The position numbers and the translations under genes are program-made. DNA of 64,000 bases from Archilochus colubris. Its lineage: Eukaryota; Chordata; Aves; Apodiformes; Trochilidae. Under the pieces are notes generated by a model. It was not told where the DNA came from, ran no database searches, and worked only from the letters and a program-made list of their open reading frames with translations. The stretch covers positions 35,025,093 through 35,089,092 of the forward strand of contig CM041091.1 in the NCBI GenBank assembly GCA_023079485.1, in the 5' to 3' direction. Positions 10,516 through 23,850 of this stretch are shown piece by piece. Numbering within the stretch: the stretch's first letter is position 1; every line of letters begins with the position of its first letter.

Positions 10516-10532
10516 AAAAAAAAAAAAAAAAA
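10516..10532. repeat. A17 homopolymer
   Basis: A simple run of 17 A in intergenic DNA, followed by short CAAAAGC units. No flanking element was recognised. Confidence 0.75.
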
Positions 10533-11834
10533 GCAAAAGCAAGCTGCCTCTGGCATAAGTACTGCCTTCCCAGGGCTTTGCTATGCCTTTTGTCCAGTGC
10601 CTGTCACATTTATCTATAGCAATTACCCTGCAAGTGGCTGGAGAAAAGGTTCGTGCCCCTTTTCTGCCTTTTCTGTAGGTAGCTGCTCAGAGTGCTGTGT
10701 GTAAAATCACCAGGCTGACGTGATGATCTGTATGACAGAGGAGCCATAAAGAGTGTGCTGAAATAGCTAGGAAAGAGTGAAATGAGAGCATTTCAAATAA
10801 AAAACAGACTTCCATTGGTGTGCTTTTCAGCCCCTGAAGTGCAAGAAATTCTGATTGCACCCTGTGTGAAGCAGAAAACTAGAGCATAACATTTTTTTCA
10901 TCTCTTATTTACTGGCTGACTACAGGATTGTAAAGATCATTAACATTTGTGTTGTGTGTGATGAAAGCACCATGCAGTGCAGTGTTTTGGACAAGCCTTG
11001 GATGTGTCCAGCCCAGAACATGGAAATTGCCAGAAGGATGCATTTTCCCTGGCACTTGCCAGCTGAAAAACAAAATCCGATTCTTTGAGTGATGTAATCT
11101 AACGATGGCCTCTTGCTTTCTGTCCCTTACAACACTGCTTTCAGTGTTATTTGTTTTACTCACCAGCTCCCACAAAATGTTGCAATTCAGCTCTAATAAT
11201 AGAAAGCAGTTTTATTTATCCAGCAGTTCAAAAGCCATTGTTTGTACAGCTCTGTCAGAGCCACAGCCAAGTGTGGCATCTTGAGGGAGATGGTTCCTGT
11301 CTCCAGCTGGGGAGCTGGCTGGAAAACGTGTGATTTCCTGCTCTGCTCACCAAATACATTAATTTTATCTGCATTTGTTTTTCATCTCCGATATAAAAGG
11401 GAATTTTCAGTCTGGTGGGTATGAACATTGAAACTGAGTAATGAAAAGTAATGAGAGGCAGCGAGGCAGGGGTTAAAGACCTGCTCTTCATTTCTGCAGT
11501 GCTTCAGTTCTCAAAGCATACCTTACACGGGTTTGTCAAGATGCCTGCCTTTTCCCCACCACGTTCCCCCTGCCACGTAATCCCAGAGCAGGGGTTACTC
11601 TGTCGTGACACCCCAATAAGAGAGAAGCTCCAGTGCCTGGCCCTGCTCTCACAGAAGTCAGGATTTCCATGCAGATGGCCTCCATCTCCTTCGCAGGGAG
11701 CAAGTGCAAAGGCTGATTGATAGCTATTCTTAAATCTGAATATTCTTCTCTGCCCTTTTCAGTAATTTATCCACTGCTCCAGGAGGAGTTCAGTTCAGAT
11801 TCTGTCTGTGCTGGATGCAAGCCTTGGGCTTAAT

Positions 11835-12180
11835 AATTAAGCTGAAAATGCTCGTCCTTCCATCAGCAGGCAGGTGGAAGGGGAGGGCAGGCAGCTGGAG
11901 GTGAGGTGGTTGGATGCCTGCGATCTCGGGCAGGATGGGAGGGAAGGAGGGAGGGAAGGAGGGAGGGAAGAAGGGAGGGCTGGGCTCTCGCTGAGCGCTG
12001 ACGTGCTGAGCATCAGCTGCAGTGAGACTGCAATGGCTGAGGGGCGGCTGCCGGAGCTTGGCAATGAGCTCATCCTCCCCGGAGGGAGCAGGATTTACAG
12101 TGCATCACCCAGCAACTGCAGCCTGCTTCTGAAAGTCATCCCTAGCCTCTCCTCAGTTAGGCTGGTCTGAGACTTCCCTC
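11835..12180. promoter_or_regulatory. GC-rich block with G-quadruplex tract
   Basis: A patch clearly richer in G and CpG than its surroundings contains a GGGA-repeat tract (11937-11984) with more than eight runs of three G, followed by CpG-containing sequence with several CAGCTG-like E-boxes. It has the look of a regulatory element or a minor promoter in the gap between BNIP3 and JAKMIP3. No exon boundary is convincing. Confidence 0.35.
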
Positions 12181-15100
12181 TGGGGGTGTGCACATGGTGA
12201 GCAGATTTTACTGTATGGTTGATTTTTTTCAATTTTTTTTTTTCCTTTTTATCCTCTGTCCTCTAAATGCTTCCCCGGACTGACTGATGAATCATTTCTC
12301 ATCCGATTCCACTGTTGAGAGGATAGAGATGGAAAATAGAGTCTTATGCAGCAGGGATGTTTTTTCTTTAGGGTATTTTTTTGTTTGTTTGGGTTTTTTT
12401 AGGTTTTTTGCTGCTTGAGTCGTAAAAGTCCTTTTAAATCTGTCTGCTAGGAACAGCCTACAGGTTATATAAATGAAGTGCACTGCATGCAAGGAATGGT
12501 GCTGTCCTCAGGTAAAGCAGACAAGCAGTGTGCATCATGATGGAGCATGCCTGTGAGGTCAGTTCCTGTGTCTGTTCATACATATATAAATATGTACATA
12601 ACGTGTGCTGTGCATGTCTCTGTTACACAGGAATCATCTCCTGCCTAATGGCTCTGCATAATCCATTTTCAGATGTCTGGTTCTGAATTCTGGGCTTGGG
12701 GTTTGTTTCCCCCCTTAATACCCGGTTTTAATTTGGTGTGGTTAATAACCATAGCTCTGCTCTGCAACAGCTTCGCTTTAGGATGCCAGCCAGCCCATGG
12801 GGGAGAATGTCTCTGCCCCTCACTGGTTAAGTGGGCTGCACCTTCATGCTCCATTTATTTGTCAGGATCTTCATAGAGTCTCCATCATATATGTCAGGGC
12901 CTGCAATTGTTGATAAATGTCCTCTGCAGCTGCAAATGTTGGTGTTTCAGGATAATGCAAGTTTTGATGTATCACTATAACAACATAATCTGGTTTCCCT
13001 GAGTAACTGATCTGGACATTTCTGGTTTCTAAACTCTACTGTCTATACCATCTACCTTGAGAACTGCTTCCTGCTACTCTTTAACCTGTTAGATTAAAAT
13101 AAGAGAGTTCTTTTTTTTTCTGCAGTTGTTTGCTCCATTGGTGGTTTCCAATGTCATTCATCTCATCGAAATTCCTTTTCCTTTCAGCTAACATGGCTGT
13201 GCCTCTACTGACACTGTCTGAAATGCAGACAGAAATTAGGAAACAAATGCACTGGAGTCAGAGTGACTTTTGTCTCATCATGATACTTTCAGAGAACTGT
13301 GTGTAGTGTAACAATAATTTCCTGGCAGGAGACACTCCCTGTTCTGTCTCAGCTCACCTCTCTCAGCTGACAGGCAGCATCCTTAAGCCATTCTACTCTT
13401 TTGCTCTTTTCTGGGTGTTTAAGTGCATGAGAGGTCCTTGCAGGGTGCTCAGGAATGGAACCTTTGGTGTAGGGGTTGTCTCAACACTTCCGCAGCTTGT
13501 TTTCTCTCTGTTTTGTCCTGGCTCTTGTCAAATTTCTGCTTGTTCTTCACCTGGAAATATCAAACTGGTAGGGAGTTTGGGTTTTGTAGTGGTGAATTAA
13601 AAGGCAAATGCCACTGGTACAAGGATAGAAGAATGCCTTGAGTAGAGGAAGGTGCATTTATCACTAGGGCCCTGCTGGAAAAGATAGCACCCGATTTTAA
13701 GCTGACTTTTAAGCATGTGCTTCAGGTTGTCTTGCAAAGCACTAGTCTTAAATATATTTGTGAAAATGTGTGCCTATAAATCTTTCCCTTATTATATGCT
13801 CGGGAAGTGAGAGTTGTCAACACCTCCTACTTGGTGAAGTTTCACAAAGTTTCCAAGTGCACTGTCAGTTTATATGAAAAATAAAACTTGCCTTCACTTT
13901 ATTTCCCTGAAATGCATCCATGAAATATTACCCCTTACTGAGGAGGGCCCAAATTCAAAACAGTGTCAGCAAATGAATGCTAATAACTGAAGACCTCTAA
14001 ATTATATTTTTGAACATGTATCTTTAAAATGTCAAAGTCTATCATCTTCTCTGGTGCACCTCTTCATGTATAATCTGCAGCAGAGGTTCAGCTTAATAGG
14101 AAAAATAATAAAGAAATAACTTTGAAAAATTTTACACAAACCGAAAGGTATTCCATCCAGCCACTCTGGCTGTCAGACTCTAACAGGACTGAGTAATTTT
14201 AGAGACAAATAACAGCATTTGTACTAATATATGTCATGGTTAAAGCAGCCAAATTTTAGCCCAGTGTAACTACTTCAGGCTTCCAAGCTAAACCATTCCT
14301 GTAATACTAACTTGATTTGGCCACAATTGGCCAGCAGCATTTATCTGCATGCAAAGGAAATGGGGAGCTTACTTGTCCCTAGAGAGTTCAGTGTTGGCTT
14401 CCACCAGTGGCAAAATATTAAGCAGTTTCTAGCAGTCACCCGAGCCAGAAAGGTAACTCCCTGATTTTTCCTTTGCCAATAACAGACAAGTGCTCTGCAG
14501 TCTAATAGACCTAAACCCCCAAAAGATCTAAGGCATTTACCATAGTTTTGTAGTAATTATCCTAATGGAGAATAACATCCTTGTAGATTTTCAAAGCCCT
14601 CTTCTGTTCTATGCAAATCCACAAATTGTTATTTCCAGGAAGAGGTGATAAGGGAGTTGTTATTCCCTGATGATGCAGAACCAAGACATGTCTGATGAGC
14701 TTCATCTGTGTGGCTCCCTGTATCCTCCAGCATGACCCTCCCTTTTGTGCTCCACAAAGCCAGAGGCAGTGTCTGAGGAGAAAGAGTTCAGAAGAGCTTG
14801 AGAAAATGCCTGGAGGACAAAATTTGTTTCCTCAGATGCACACAGGTGGCAGGATATGGAGGTTGTCTTTCTTTAAACCAAATAGATATCCCATTTTGCT
14901 GTTTTCTCAAGTTATTTCACCAGTGCCACAGCCATTTGACCTTGACAAGGTCATCTGCAAAGGGAGACTTTATTTTTTATGGGACTCATGTGAAAAGAAG
15001 GGTCCCTTAGTGATGCAGAATGTGTCTTTCCCGTCCTTTTAAGTAATATCTCTGGGCTCTTGGTTTCTCCTGCTGTTGGTTCCAGGCTCAGCTGCCATTT

Positions 15101-18100
15101 CCTAAGAGCTGGGAGGCCTGGCTGCAGCTCTGAGCTTTCCCAGACTAACTGGGATGAGGTGTCCCAGGAATATCTGGTCTGGAAAGCCACTGCCCAAATG
15201 ATGTTGGAGATGGCAGGAATATTCCTCAGAGCTCACAGCCAGGAGTCACTCCCCTGGCAGTATTCTGGCACAGCCTGCAGAGCACCCTGTGAGCTGGGGA
15301 GGCTGCAGCTCAGGCTGCCTGGGACAACCCTGACTCCTCCATTTCAGCCCTTGGAAAATCAGAATTGATTCAACCTGGGCTTTTAACACCAGAAAGACTT
15401 CTCATTTTTCTGCTGACTGCTCTGTTTTGTCTTGCATGACCCTTTGTTGCATAATAGATGTGTCCCCTGGTATGTACTGTAGGAGGAGGACAGCATTAAT
15501 CAGCTCCAGATGGCACATACTACATTTTACTGGGATGTAAATCTGAAACAAGCTTGGTACTAATGGTGTTTAATTAAAAAATAAACTGCACCCAAAAGGC
15601 CTGATTCTGATGCCACTGAGTCAATATCAGAAATCTTACCAACTTCAGGGACTCAGGATACGCCCAGAAGAAGAACTTTGCTAAATATCTAAAGTCTCTG
15701 AAGATTTACTGATTTGCACCAACTTCTAGGAGGATTCTTACAAAAATATTCCCATGGCCCTCCTGAAAAGTTTTTGCTACATTTTGCATTTTAACTAATT
15801 CTATACTACAGTCTGGAAAACAGGGGTAATACACTGAGCATGTGGAAGCTTGCTGACAGTAAATGTTTTGTGAGAGTAAGTCAGGTCTTGGTGCTGGGAC
15901 TGGTGTGATGATCCCTGGAAGTATCAGTATCTCCAGTTTGTATTCAACACAAAGACAGAAAAAGCTACAGGCAAACAAAATATTTGCACTAAGTTTGTAA
16001 AGTAAAAATGAAAAAGGTCTTAAAGGAAAATTTATTAACTTGACCTGGACTATAGCAAGTAAATGTAAAATATACTGACTTAGTGGTCAATATTAATGCA
16101 TTTTTATCTCAGATAATTCTTGCAGGTGCTAAAAGCCTTTTGTCTCCAAAGAACTTTTGGGATTTCTAGTGTTTTTTCTAACAGCTACTTAAACACCTTA
16201 CTGGTTGGCCACCACTTTTTACTATAAAAGCTATCTATTTTAGCAGTTCTCTTGAAGGAAGCACTGTGGATCTTGTTTTGGTAAACAAGCACCTGATATT
16301 TCCACTCAGAGGTTGGCTCCCAGTGGCCACAGCTCGGAGCAGAGCTGGGAGCAGCAGGAGCCTTCCCCTCCCTGCAGGGTCTGGACCTGCAGGGCTAAGG
16401 CAGCCTTGTCTCACTGGGGTGAATGATTTATTATTAATGTTGCTTGCCAAAGGATTCATTATACGATTTGACACTTTCACCTTTTACTGGTGTCTTCTTT
16501 TTTCTCAGTATTCATGCCAGGTGTTCTGAGGTGGGGTTGTGGCAAGGGCAGGGTCTGGCCAGGCACTGGGCTGTCCTGCTTCTCTCCTTTTCACCTCCTG
16601 GCTTATTTTCTGCTGCCCCATAATGTAGTCTGTAAATACACCTGGCATTCATTGCTGAGCAGCTCAAATATCCGTGGGCTATGCATTGAGAAAGGTTTGT
16701 TCACTGCAAAAAGTGTAGCAAAGGCTGGTTTCCATCTCCCGAGATCAGATAGCAACGCTAAGCAGCTCCCAGCTAGAGAAAAATCAAACCAACCTTGTGA
16801 AGCAAAGGGAGGTATTTTGGTTTAGGTTTCTCTTCTTTTCCCAGACTTCCCTGAACCTGTGGCTGGGTCCTGGATTTGCACATGAAGAAATTCTATTTCC
16901 ACATAAGGCTGATACCAGTTTATGTGATTCTTAGGCACAAAATCACCACTGCCAAAGCTCTGGACTTCTCCACTTTACAAGCTTGTAGTGGAAGGGAAAT
17001 CTCATTATTGTTTACTTCTCTTCGGATATATGCAGGCAGAGCAGGAGTTAAGGAGCTGGTGGTTTGCTCCCAGGTGCCCCTCCTTACAGTCGATGAGCCC
17101 AGCAGGCTGGGAAGCCTGGCCTGGATTTAGGCAGAGCCTGCAGAGGGGTCTGGGGGGGCTCTGCCAGGAAGCAAATCCTGAACAGAGGCACTTTTATTGC
17201 TTTCTTTGGTTTCTTGGTTGGTTTTTTTTTTCCCTTCTACTCTCACCAAGATACCTGTGTGTCACTTAAGACTGGCTTATGGTTTTGGTCTGATAAAAAA
17301 TTAGGTAAAAATATAGTGGAGAAGTAGGCAGCCCAGAAAGTTGGATGTATCAGAGACTGGAAGGGGAACAGAAGAGAGGAGTGAATGCACCCCTGGAGCT
17401 GTCCGGCACGGAGTGAGAGGTGGGTAAGGTGTCTGAACTGGCCCAGGCAGGCAGCACACAGGAGGGTGACAGTAACTGAGTGTCTGTGTCAGACTCATCA
17501 TCAGAGTAGGAGCAGAAAAATACAGCCCTGTTCTGCTTTGTTTGTTTGTTTTAATATTTGGTTGTTCAAAGGGAAAATCTGCAATAGTGAAGTGTGTGAA
17601 ATGACTTTCTTCAGAAGTGCCTGGTAACCAGCAGTAGATGTCCAGAATTAATTTGGTATTGACAGAATGGCACATCCAAACCCACAGGAGAGCAGGAAGA
17701 TGAATAAAACCCTCAGAACACCCACAGGCAGCTGGAGTGAGCTCTGCTGCTGTGTAATGTGCTGCTTGGTAAAGGACTGACAAATTTGGGAAAAAGCTTA
17801 CAGCATAAAACTTTACCCCACCCTTTACTTACAAAATACATAGCATTATGAGAAGTACACTGTGAGGATTTTTTTTTTTCCTTCCAAAAGTTAAGATGAG
17901 GCTGGGGAATCTGTGCCATGGATAGCCTAGGAGAGCTGAGATTGCATAGTGTCCATGGAAAGTCTGGGTTTTGCTAAGGAGAAGGAAAATTCGGGTGTTA
18001 AACTCTTTTTGACTCCCTTATCACCCTCTCTGTCCAGTGCTCCAGAGAGGCAGGTATGGCGAGGAGATGAAGCAGACCCTGGGGACAGCAGGGCTTGTAT

Positions 18101-20940
18101 TTGCTCACCAGAGTCTCCCATGGAGAACATCAGGAGTGGAGAGCAGATGATCTTCAGGGCTCACCATGAATGCACCTTTCCTAGAGAAGAAGTTGGACAT
18201 TTTCTGAGTGTACAGACTTCATGTGGAAGAAAACGATGAAAGATATTTCTTCCATCAGCTAAAGATAGAGAGAGCTGAGACACTCAGCAGGAGCAGACTT
18301 GCATCAGCACTGCTTGCTTTTGAAAAACCTGAGCTGTGTCCCCACAAGCAAGACCCTTACTCAAACACACACCAGTGTTTACTGGTACTGGCAGGGGCCT
18401 GGGCATCAGCAACAGGTCTGGCTTAGTTGCCTATCTCAACAGAATAACTGCTTTCCATCCCCCTGATGCTGTCAGAAGTGTTCAATGTGCTTTTTTACTG
18501 TAAGAGCAGCATCAGTTACATGAGTGGGAAAAGTTGCTGATTAACTCAGTTATGAATAGACATATCCATAACTAAAGAAACATAGGTGCTGCTGCTAAAA
18601 ACACCATTACTGTCATTTAAAAATAAGTCACTCAGCAACTGCATTTGACACTGGAGAACGTTATACAGGCCTGACTGGTTTTCTTCTGTTTATATGTTTA
18701 TGTCAATCAACAAACAGTGGTATCAAGTACTGCTAGTCAGCTAGAGAGCAGAGGTACCTCCTGGGAAGGAAAGTCTACACTGAAGTAGGTGTACACTTAA
18801 ATCTCCAAGTCATGGCTGGAAGATAGAGAGCAAAAGATGCAAGGATTTGTTAAAGCAACATATGCATCTCTGGAACAGGGCTTAAAGATATTACTGTATA
18901 AACCAGATCATTCAGTTATTAAAAAAACTGTCCTGGAAACTGTCAAAAACATTGCTCTTGCCTCCAGCCAACCCTCTGGTTTAAAGCCTCATCATTTCTC
19001 TTGCCTTAGCATCCACTATTTCTTTGTCACTTCTTTAAGTACTGCTGTTCCTAAGCTTGTGTGCACAAGTACCCCCAAGGCATAATCCCCTGAGGTACCC
19101 AGGAAGATTCTGAGCTTCTGGTAGAAATAATCTTTAGTGTTTTGATAATATGCTGAGGTGTTCAGTATTGGGTGTGATCTGTCTGTTTCAGATTGCTGTG
19201 ATCAATTCATTAAACAATGCCATACCAAGAAACAATTGTTTTAATAGAGCTGTTTAGATATGAGGCTTTCTGTAGAGTGAAAACTCACGTAGAAAAGGGA
19301 AATCAAAGTGTGCAAAAGAGAAACTATTTTTAATGACAGATTTGCACACACACCATGATCAACACTAAGGACCTAAAGTGTTTTCTCATAAAGGGCAATA
19401 ATTACTGTTCCAGCCGAAGGACCTAGAAGTACACATTCACTGAAGTGAACTGAGACATTTCCTGATGTGGGAAACAGGCAAGGGCCCTTCCCCAGGGTGA
19501 GCACTTTGGGAGCAATGGGTGGTAGCACACAGAGCCTTAGGTGCTGTTCTTAAAAGGGTAATTTTGGTTTATCAGTGACTTTTCATACGGCTTAACTTTG
19601 GTTTGCTGGCTCAGGGTTGTGCTTATGAACATAATTTTATGGATGCTTATTTCATACTAACGTGACTCATCTATTTAAAGCAATATACGTGCAAGTCTGG
19701 GTCCCTCAGGTGTCTTTGGAATTTTGGATTCTAATCTCTAGGTGGGCTCACACTGAGTTGAAATTTTGAGACATTATTTCTTGTTATTTAAGGGCAAAAT
19801 CAGCTTTATTACATCTAAATTTACACCACCAGGGATGCAAGTGGGATTAGTAGCAGTTTGTTACCAAAATGTAGTTATTTATTGTTTTTTCATAGGGAAT
19901 TTCAAACCAATTCCTGGATCTGGGTGGTGTCCTGTCTGCTGCCTGTCTATAGAATTTGCCTTAAACATCAGCAACATGAAGGGAGGGAAAATCTGAATGG
20001 CACAAACTTGCCTCTGGAGATGAGAATGTTGTGTCATTCCTTCTACAACTCATAAGAGTTGTAGATCATTGTTTTCCAAAAGTGCTTCTGTGCAGTAGAT
20101 TGTAAGCACTTTGTTAGACTGCTTTTCAGAAATATGTGACTATCTTAATTGCTGTCTCATTCATGAGAAGAGGGCTGGAAAGGAGCTTATAGAGCAAAAC
20201 CTCTAGAGCAAGACGTCACAGCTGGCAGGTTTACAAGTACCTTTCTGTAAAGTTAAATTTAGATGCTGAAACATTTGTGATATTCTCTGTGTAGTATGAG
20301 TTTCAGGGTTGGTTTGTTTTTTTCTTTTTTTAAGCATTTTACTACATCTATTTTGAGGATGAAGCATGAAAAATTATTTTTAGCATTTGTTGCTAAGTCA
20401 TCACAGATGATAAAGGACAAAGAACAAAATTTATAGGTCCCTCTTTGGCAATAGCAGGGAAAAACCCATCCTGCTTCATGGCTGAGTAAGAAGCTTTCCT
20501 CTCCAAACCCCTCTTGAGTGGGTTTGCTGGAGCTGACTGGGCTGGAGCAGGAACAGATCCCTGCCTCATCCTGACAGGGTTCTGCAGCTCAGAAATGTTT
20601 CTCTTTATTGGGAAAATGCTTTCTCCCTTTAAGCTCCTCCCTCATCACCCTACACAGACGTATAATTCCTGGAAGAAAATGCTTTAAAAGCAGCCTTTTA
20701 AGCTCTTGTTTTTAATGTAGGCAATTCTAAAAAATCAAATCTCATTCATCATTGTCACAAGTTTTTTATCTTAATATTTTGACTAGAGTCACTGAGAAAT
20801 AAACCCATCGTAAAAATTCTTAAGTCAGCAAAAGTTCACCACAGTACCACAGTAGCTGTGTGCTTCAGATACTGCCTGTGGCCCTGTGAGACCTTCCTGT
20901 AAATATCATTCACTGAGCTGCAGCAGAGCTGCTGTTGTCC
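12181..20940. other. Intergenic DNA, second part
   Basis: About 8.8 kb of AT-rich DNA without a supportable gene. Open frames up to 160 codons (17301-17783, minus) show no known domain, splice context or coherent composition. I see no CR1 end, LTR or tRNA-like structure in this stretch. Confidence 0.5.
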
Positions 20941-20958
20941 TTCTGGTTAAAGAGATTT

Positions 20959-20987
20959 AAAAAAAAAAAAAAAAAGAGAGAGAGAGA
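20959..20987. repeat. A17 followed by (GA)6
   Basis: A run of 17 A leads straight into six GA dinucleotides and further purine-rich sequence up to the putative JAKMIP3 first exon. GA tracts near vertebrate start sites are often nucleosome-free. Confidence 0.8.
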
Positions 20988-20999
20988 ATAAGAGAAGAG

Positions 21000-21159
21000 A
21001 AAGCGCAGGGCAGGGATGCAGCGATGCAGGGATGCAGCCGCAGTCTGCTCCAGACAGCTCTGAAATCCATCCCGGATCAGGGGCTCCATAGCAACCGCAG
21101 CTGCTCCGCTCGGGAGGGATCCGAGCGCTGCTGGCGCGGGGGGTGAAGCCGCTGCCCGG
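21000..21159 (+). other. JAKMIP3: Putative non-coding first exon and promoter of JAKMIP3
   Basis: A CpG-containing block in AT-rich DNA begins just after the GA tract, carries three GATGCAG units (21015-21037) and a CCATAGCAAC motif (21086-21095, an RFX X-box half site on the minus strand), and ends CCCGG followed by the donor GTGAGTT at 21160. JAKMIP3 needs an upstream 5' UTR exon because its ATG exon has a splice acceptor at 33443. This is the only good donor in a promoter-like context that I found upstream. The start position is a guess. Confidence 0.5.
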
Positions 21160-23757
21160 GTGAGTTGTTCCCCACGATGTATTTGTTTCCGAAATCTCGT
21201 TGGCTAAAAGCCCGTTTGCCAGCCGGGAAAGTGACCCTTTCTTTAAATCCCGTTAGCGAGAGGGATGGTAATCCTGCAGATGGGCAGGCGCCAAATAATC
21301 CTGCTGGGGAGGACGCTGTGGCAGCTCCCACCCGGCAGGGAAGGATGGGGTCTGGCTGTGGGGAGGGAAGGAACACTGTGGGTTAACCTAAAATATTTTT
21401 TTCACCTTGACCCATCACATAAGGAAGCCAAGAAGGGCAGAAGGGTGAGACAAGACAAACTTTGATGACAGAAAATGTCTACGTGGCTCAGAATGGCATA
21501 ATTTATTTCCATTTTAAGGATATTTTAACACAAACAACGCAATGGAGATCAGGCAGCAGACAGCATACAAGATCCGTGAGTAAGAAGCAGAGGTGTTCAG
21601 CCTTTCCTCCCATCTTTCTCCCTCCTTTCAGAGGGAGGGAGGTGTTGCTGTAGCTGTGTGTGACAGGGTGGATCTGGTGGGGTTCTGCCTGGTGGGAGGG
21701 TTCAGCCGGGTGCCCCATGGCAGGGAGGCCACTGTGCTGTCTGGCTGGGAGCAGAAACTTTTGGAGCAGGAGGACAGCCAAGCGGGCAGGACAGGCTGTG
21801 TTGTGCAGTGTCCTTGGGGCTTTCGAGTCTTGCTATTTTAAACTGATTCTGTAGCCCTTCAGGCTAATATTGATTTTTTTCTTCTATTATTTTATTCAAG
21901 TATTCACTTTATGGCCTCCAGCATGCCAGGAAAATTTTATTCTTCACTTTTTCCTCACTCATTCACTCCTTTAATCCATTCTAGAACTCACAACTATACC
22001 TTTTGTTTCTCCTTTTACACTGCATCAGCTCTTGCCCAGTGTTTCTCTCTGCATGTTTGTTTGGATCCATAGATGCTGGAGACAGAACAGCTGCTGATGT
22101 GAGGACAATGAACTCCTGCTCCTCACCTTGTCCATCGTCATGTCCTGTGGCACAGGTGTCATCTCTGACACAGGGCTGGGTGAGGGTCATGGGGAGAAAG
22201 CACCAACTTTGGAAATACCCCTGGTGGCAGGCAGGACCCACCCCGGGGCAGCAGCAGAAGGCTCTTGGGAATCCAAGGGTCTTGGAGGGCTCATCAGCTT
22301 TTCTCTTTACTGCACATCCCTCAACCATGGGCTAACCCTTTGCCAAATTATAGCTGATGATCTTTAATATTTCATTGATTTAAACAGGCTGCAGGTAGAT
22401 GCAAAAATTGTATACTTATCTTTGTTGCACCAATTTTTGGGTGCTGCTGGAGTACTCTGTATCTCAAAAGCCCGATCATCAGAAGTTTTGTAACCCTGAG
22501 GACTTCATTAAAGCCATGGAGATTTGCAGAGTCTCATTGGGATTCAGTTATACTAGCAGTAGGAAAGAAAAAAGAAAATCATCCTTGTATGCAAACAGCA
22601 TTCTCATTCTTGATTCTAATTAAAAAAAAATTAAGGGAAAGGATGTATGTAATTAAAGTACATGTTTGCTAATTTATCAGAGGCTGAAGTCTCAAGTGCT
22701 TCTTGGGTAGATGCTTCTGGAAGTAAATTTTCGGCTTTCCTGCTCCCCAGGAACAGGCTAATTGCTCATGGCACAGGGGAGCCCTGTGCACCCAGGAGAT
22801 GGAATGTTACCAGGTTTGTGTCTCAGACCTGATGGCTGCCTCTGGAGCTGGCCTGGAGCTGTGGGTGTCCAGAATTCCTGGGAACAGCTCATCCTACCCG
22901 ATACACATTGCCATGCACTGCCTAATGACAAGCTGAGCTGCCCAGGTCGGTGTAAGAGATGGGACTTTAACGTTGTCACTGCTCTGTGTCCCTGGCAGGG
23001 CCAGAGGGATGCTCCCGGTGGGCAGGGGCAGCAGAGCAGGGGGAGGCAGCAGGATCCTGCCAGGGGGCTGCTCTTCTGCAGAGCTGCATGGCAGATGGAA
23101 GGATTCCTGACAAGGAGCAGCACAATTCCTGTGCTAAGGGAAAGACACCGCCTTTTCTTGCAAATGCAGTGTAGACAGAGGTTGGGATTTTTTTCTGACT
23201 CGCTCAGCCCTGTTCCCATTCAGGCTTGCATTAGATTTTTTCCCAAAGCAGCGGTTCCCTGTTGTCATAATGTAACCAGATGGGGAGGGTTCAGTGGATA
23301 TATCTCAGGAGAGGCTGGCAGAGAGGTGGATCCAGGAAGCAGATCCTCCCCATAACACTGGCACGGTTTGGTAAGTTCCATCTGAAAAATAAAAAGCTGC
23401 TCCCTTTGCTGAGTCACAGCCCCCTCGGAGCTGGAGCTGTGACAAGCCAGGAGATGCTGCGCTGATGGAGTTGAAGCAGAGGTGAGGAAAGGCTGTCCAG
23501 ATTCCTTCTCGAGTCTATTTCTTGTCTGAAATTGTTTTAAAATCTCATTGAAGTGTGAGTTTTTTTCAGCCTGTGGAAGCGTACACTTGCATTCCTGTCT
23601 TGCCAGGCTCGGGCTTGCATGGCCCTTTACAGGGTGAGGTGGTGGCCCCTTCCCCTCCAAAGGCAGAGTGCGGAGCTCTGGCTGTCACTGATCCTGCGGG
23701 GACTTCTGGAGGCAGCGCTGCATCTGCCCACATCCCTGACACGGGAATGAGCACAGC

Positions 23758-23850
23758 AGGACGGGACGGGACAGGAGGGGACAGGGGGACAGCACAGGAG
23801 AGGGCAGGAGAGGACAGGGCAGGGCAGGGCAGAGAGGGACAGAACAGGGC
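23758..23850. repeat. GGACA/GGGCA-type purine-rich repeat
   Basis: About 90 bases of imperfect five-base units (GGGAC, AGGAC, GGGCA). The unit resembles the (GGGAC)8 array of the BNIP3 5' end on the opposite strand, though the two lie 17 kb apart and may be unrelated. Confidence 0.75.

Larger units (their letters stand above)
6906..11830. other. Intergenic DNA between BNIP3 and JAKMIP3, first part
   Basis: The tail of the CpG island reaches about 7190. Beyond it the sequence is AT-richer and has no exon I can support. It contains an A25 tract (7715-7739), an A17 tract (10516-10532), a GC-richer patch at 7800-8050 and a C/G-rich patch at 8720-9070. A 240-codon open frame at 7779-8501 shows no recognisable domain and is treated as chance. 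Confidence 0.5.

Noticed and set aside
17301..17783. A 160-codon minus-strand open frame
   Set aside because: Cys/Pro/Leu-rich random-looking peptide with no recognisable family and no promoter or splice signals.
22762..23355. A 197-codon plus-strand open frame inside the putative JAKMIP3 5' intron
   Set aside because: An overlapping 153-codon frame is open on the other strand. The peptide has no domain, and the GC-richer composition explains the lack of stops.
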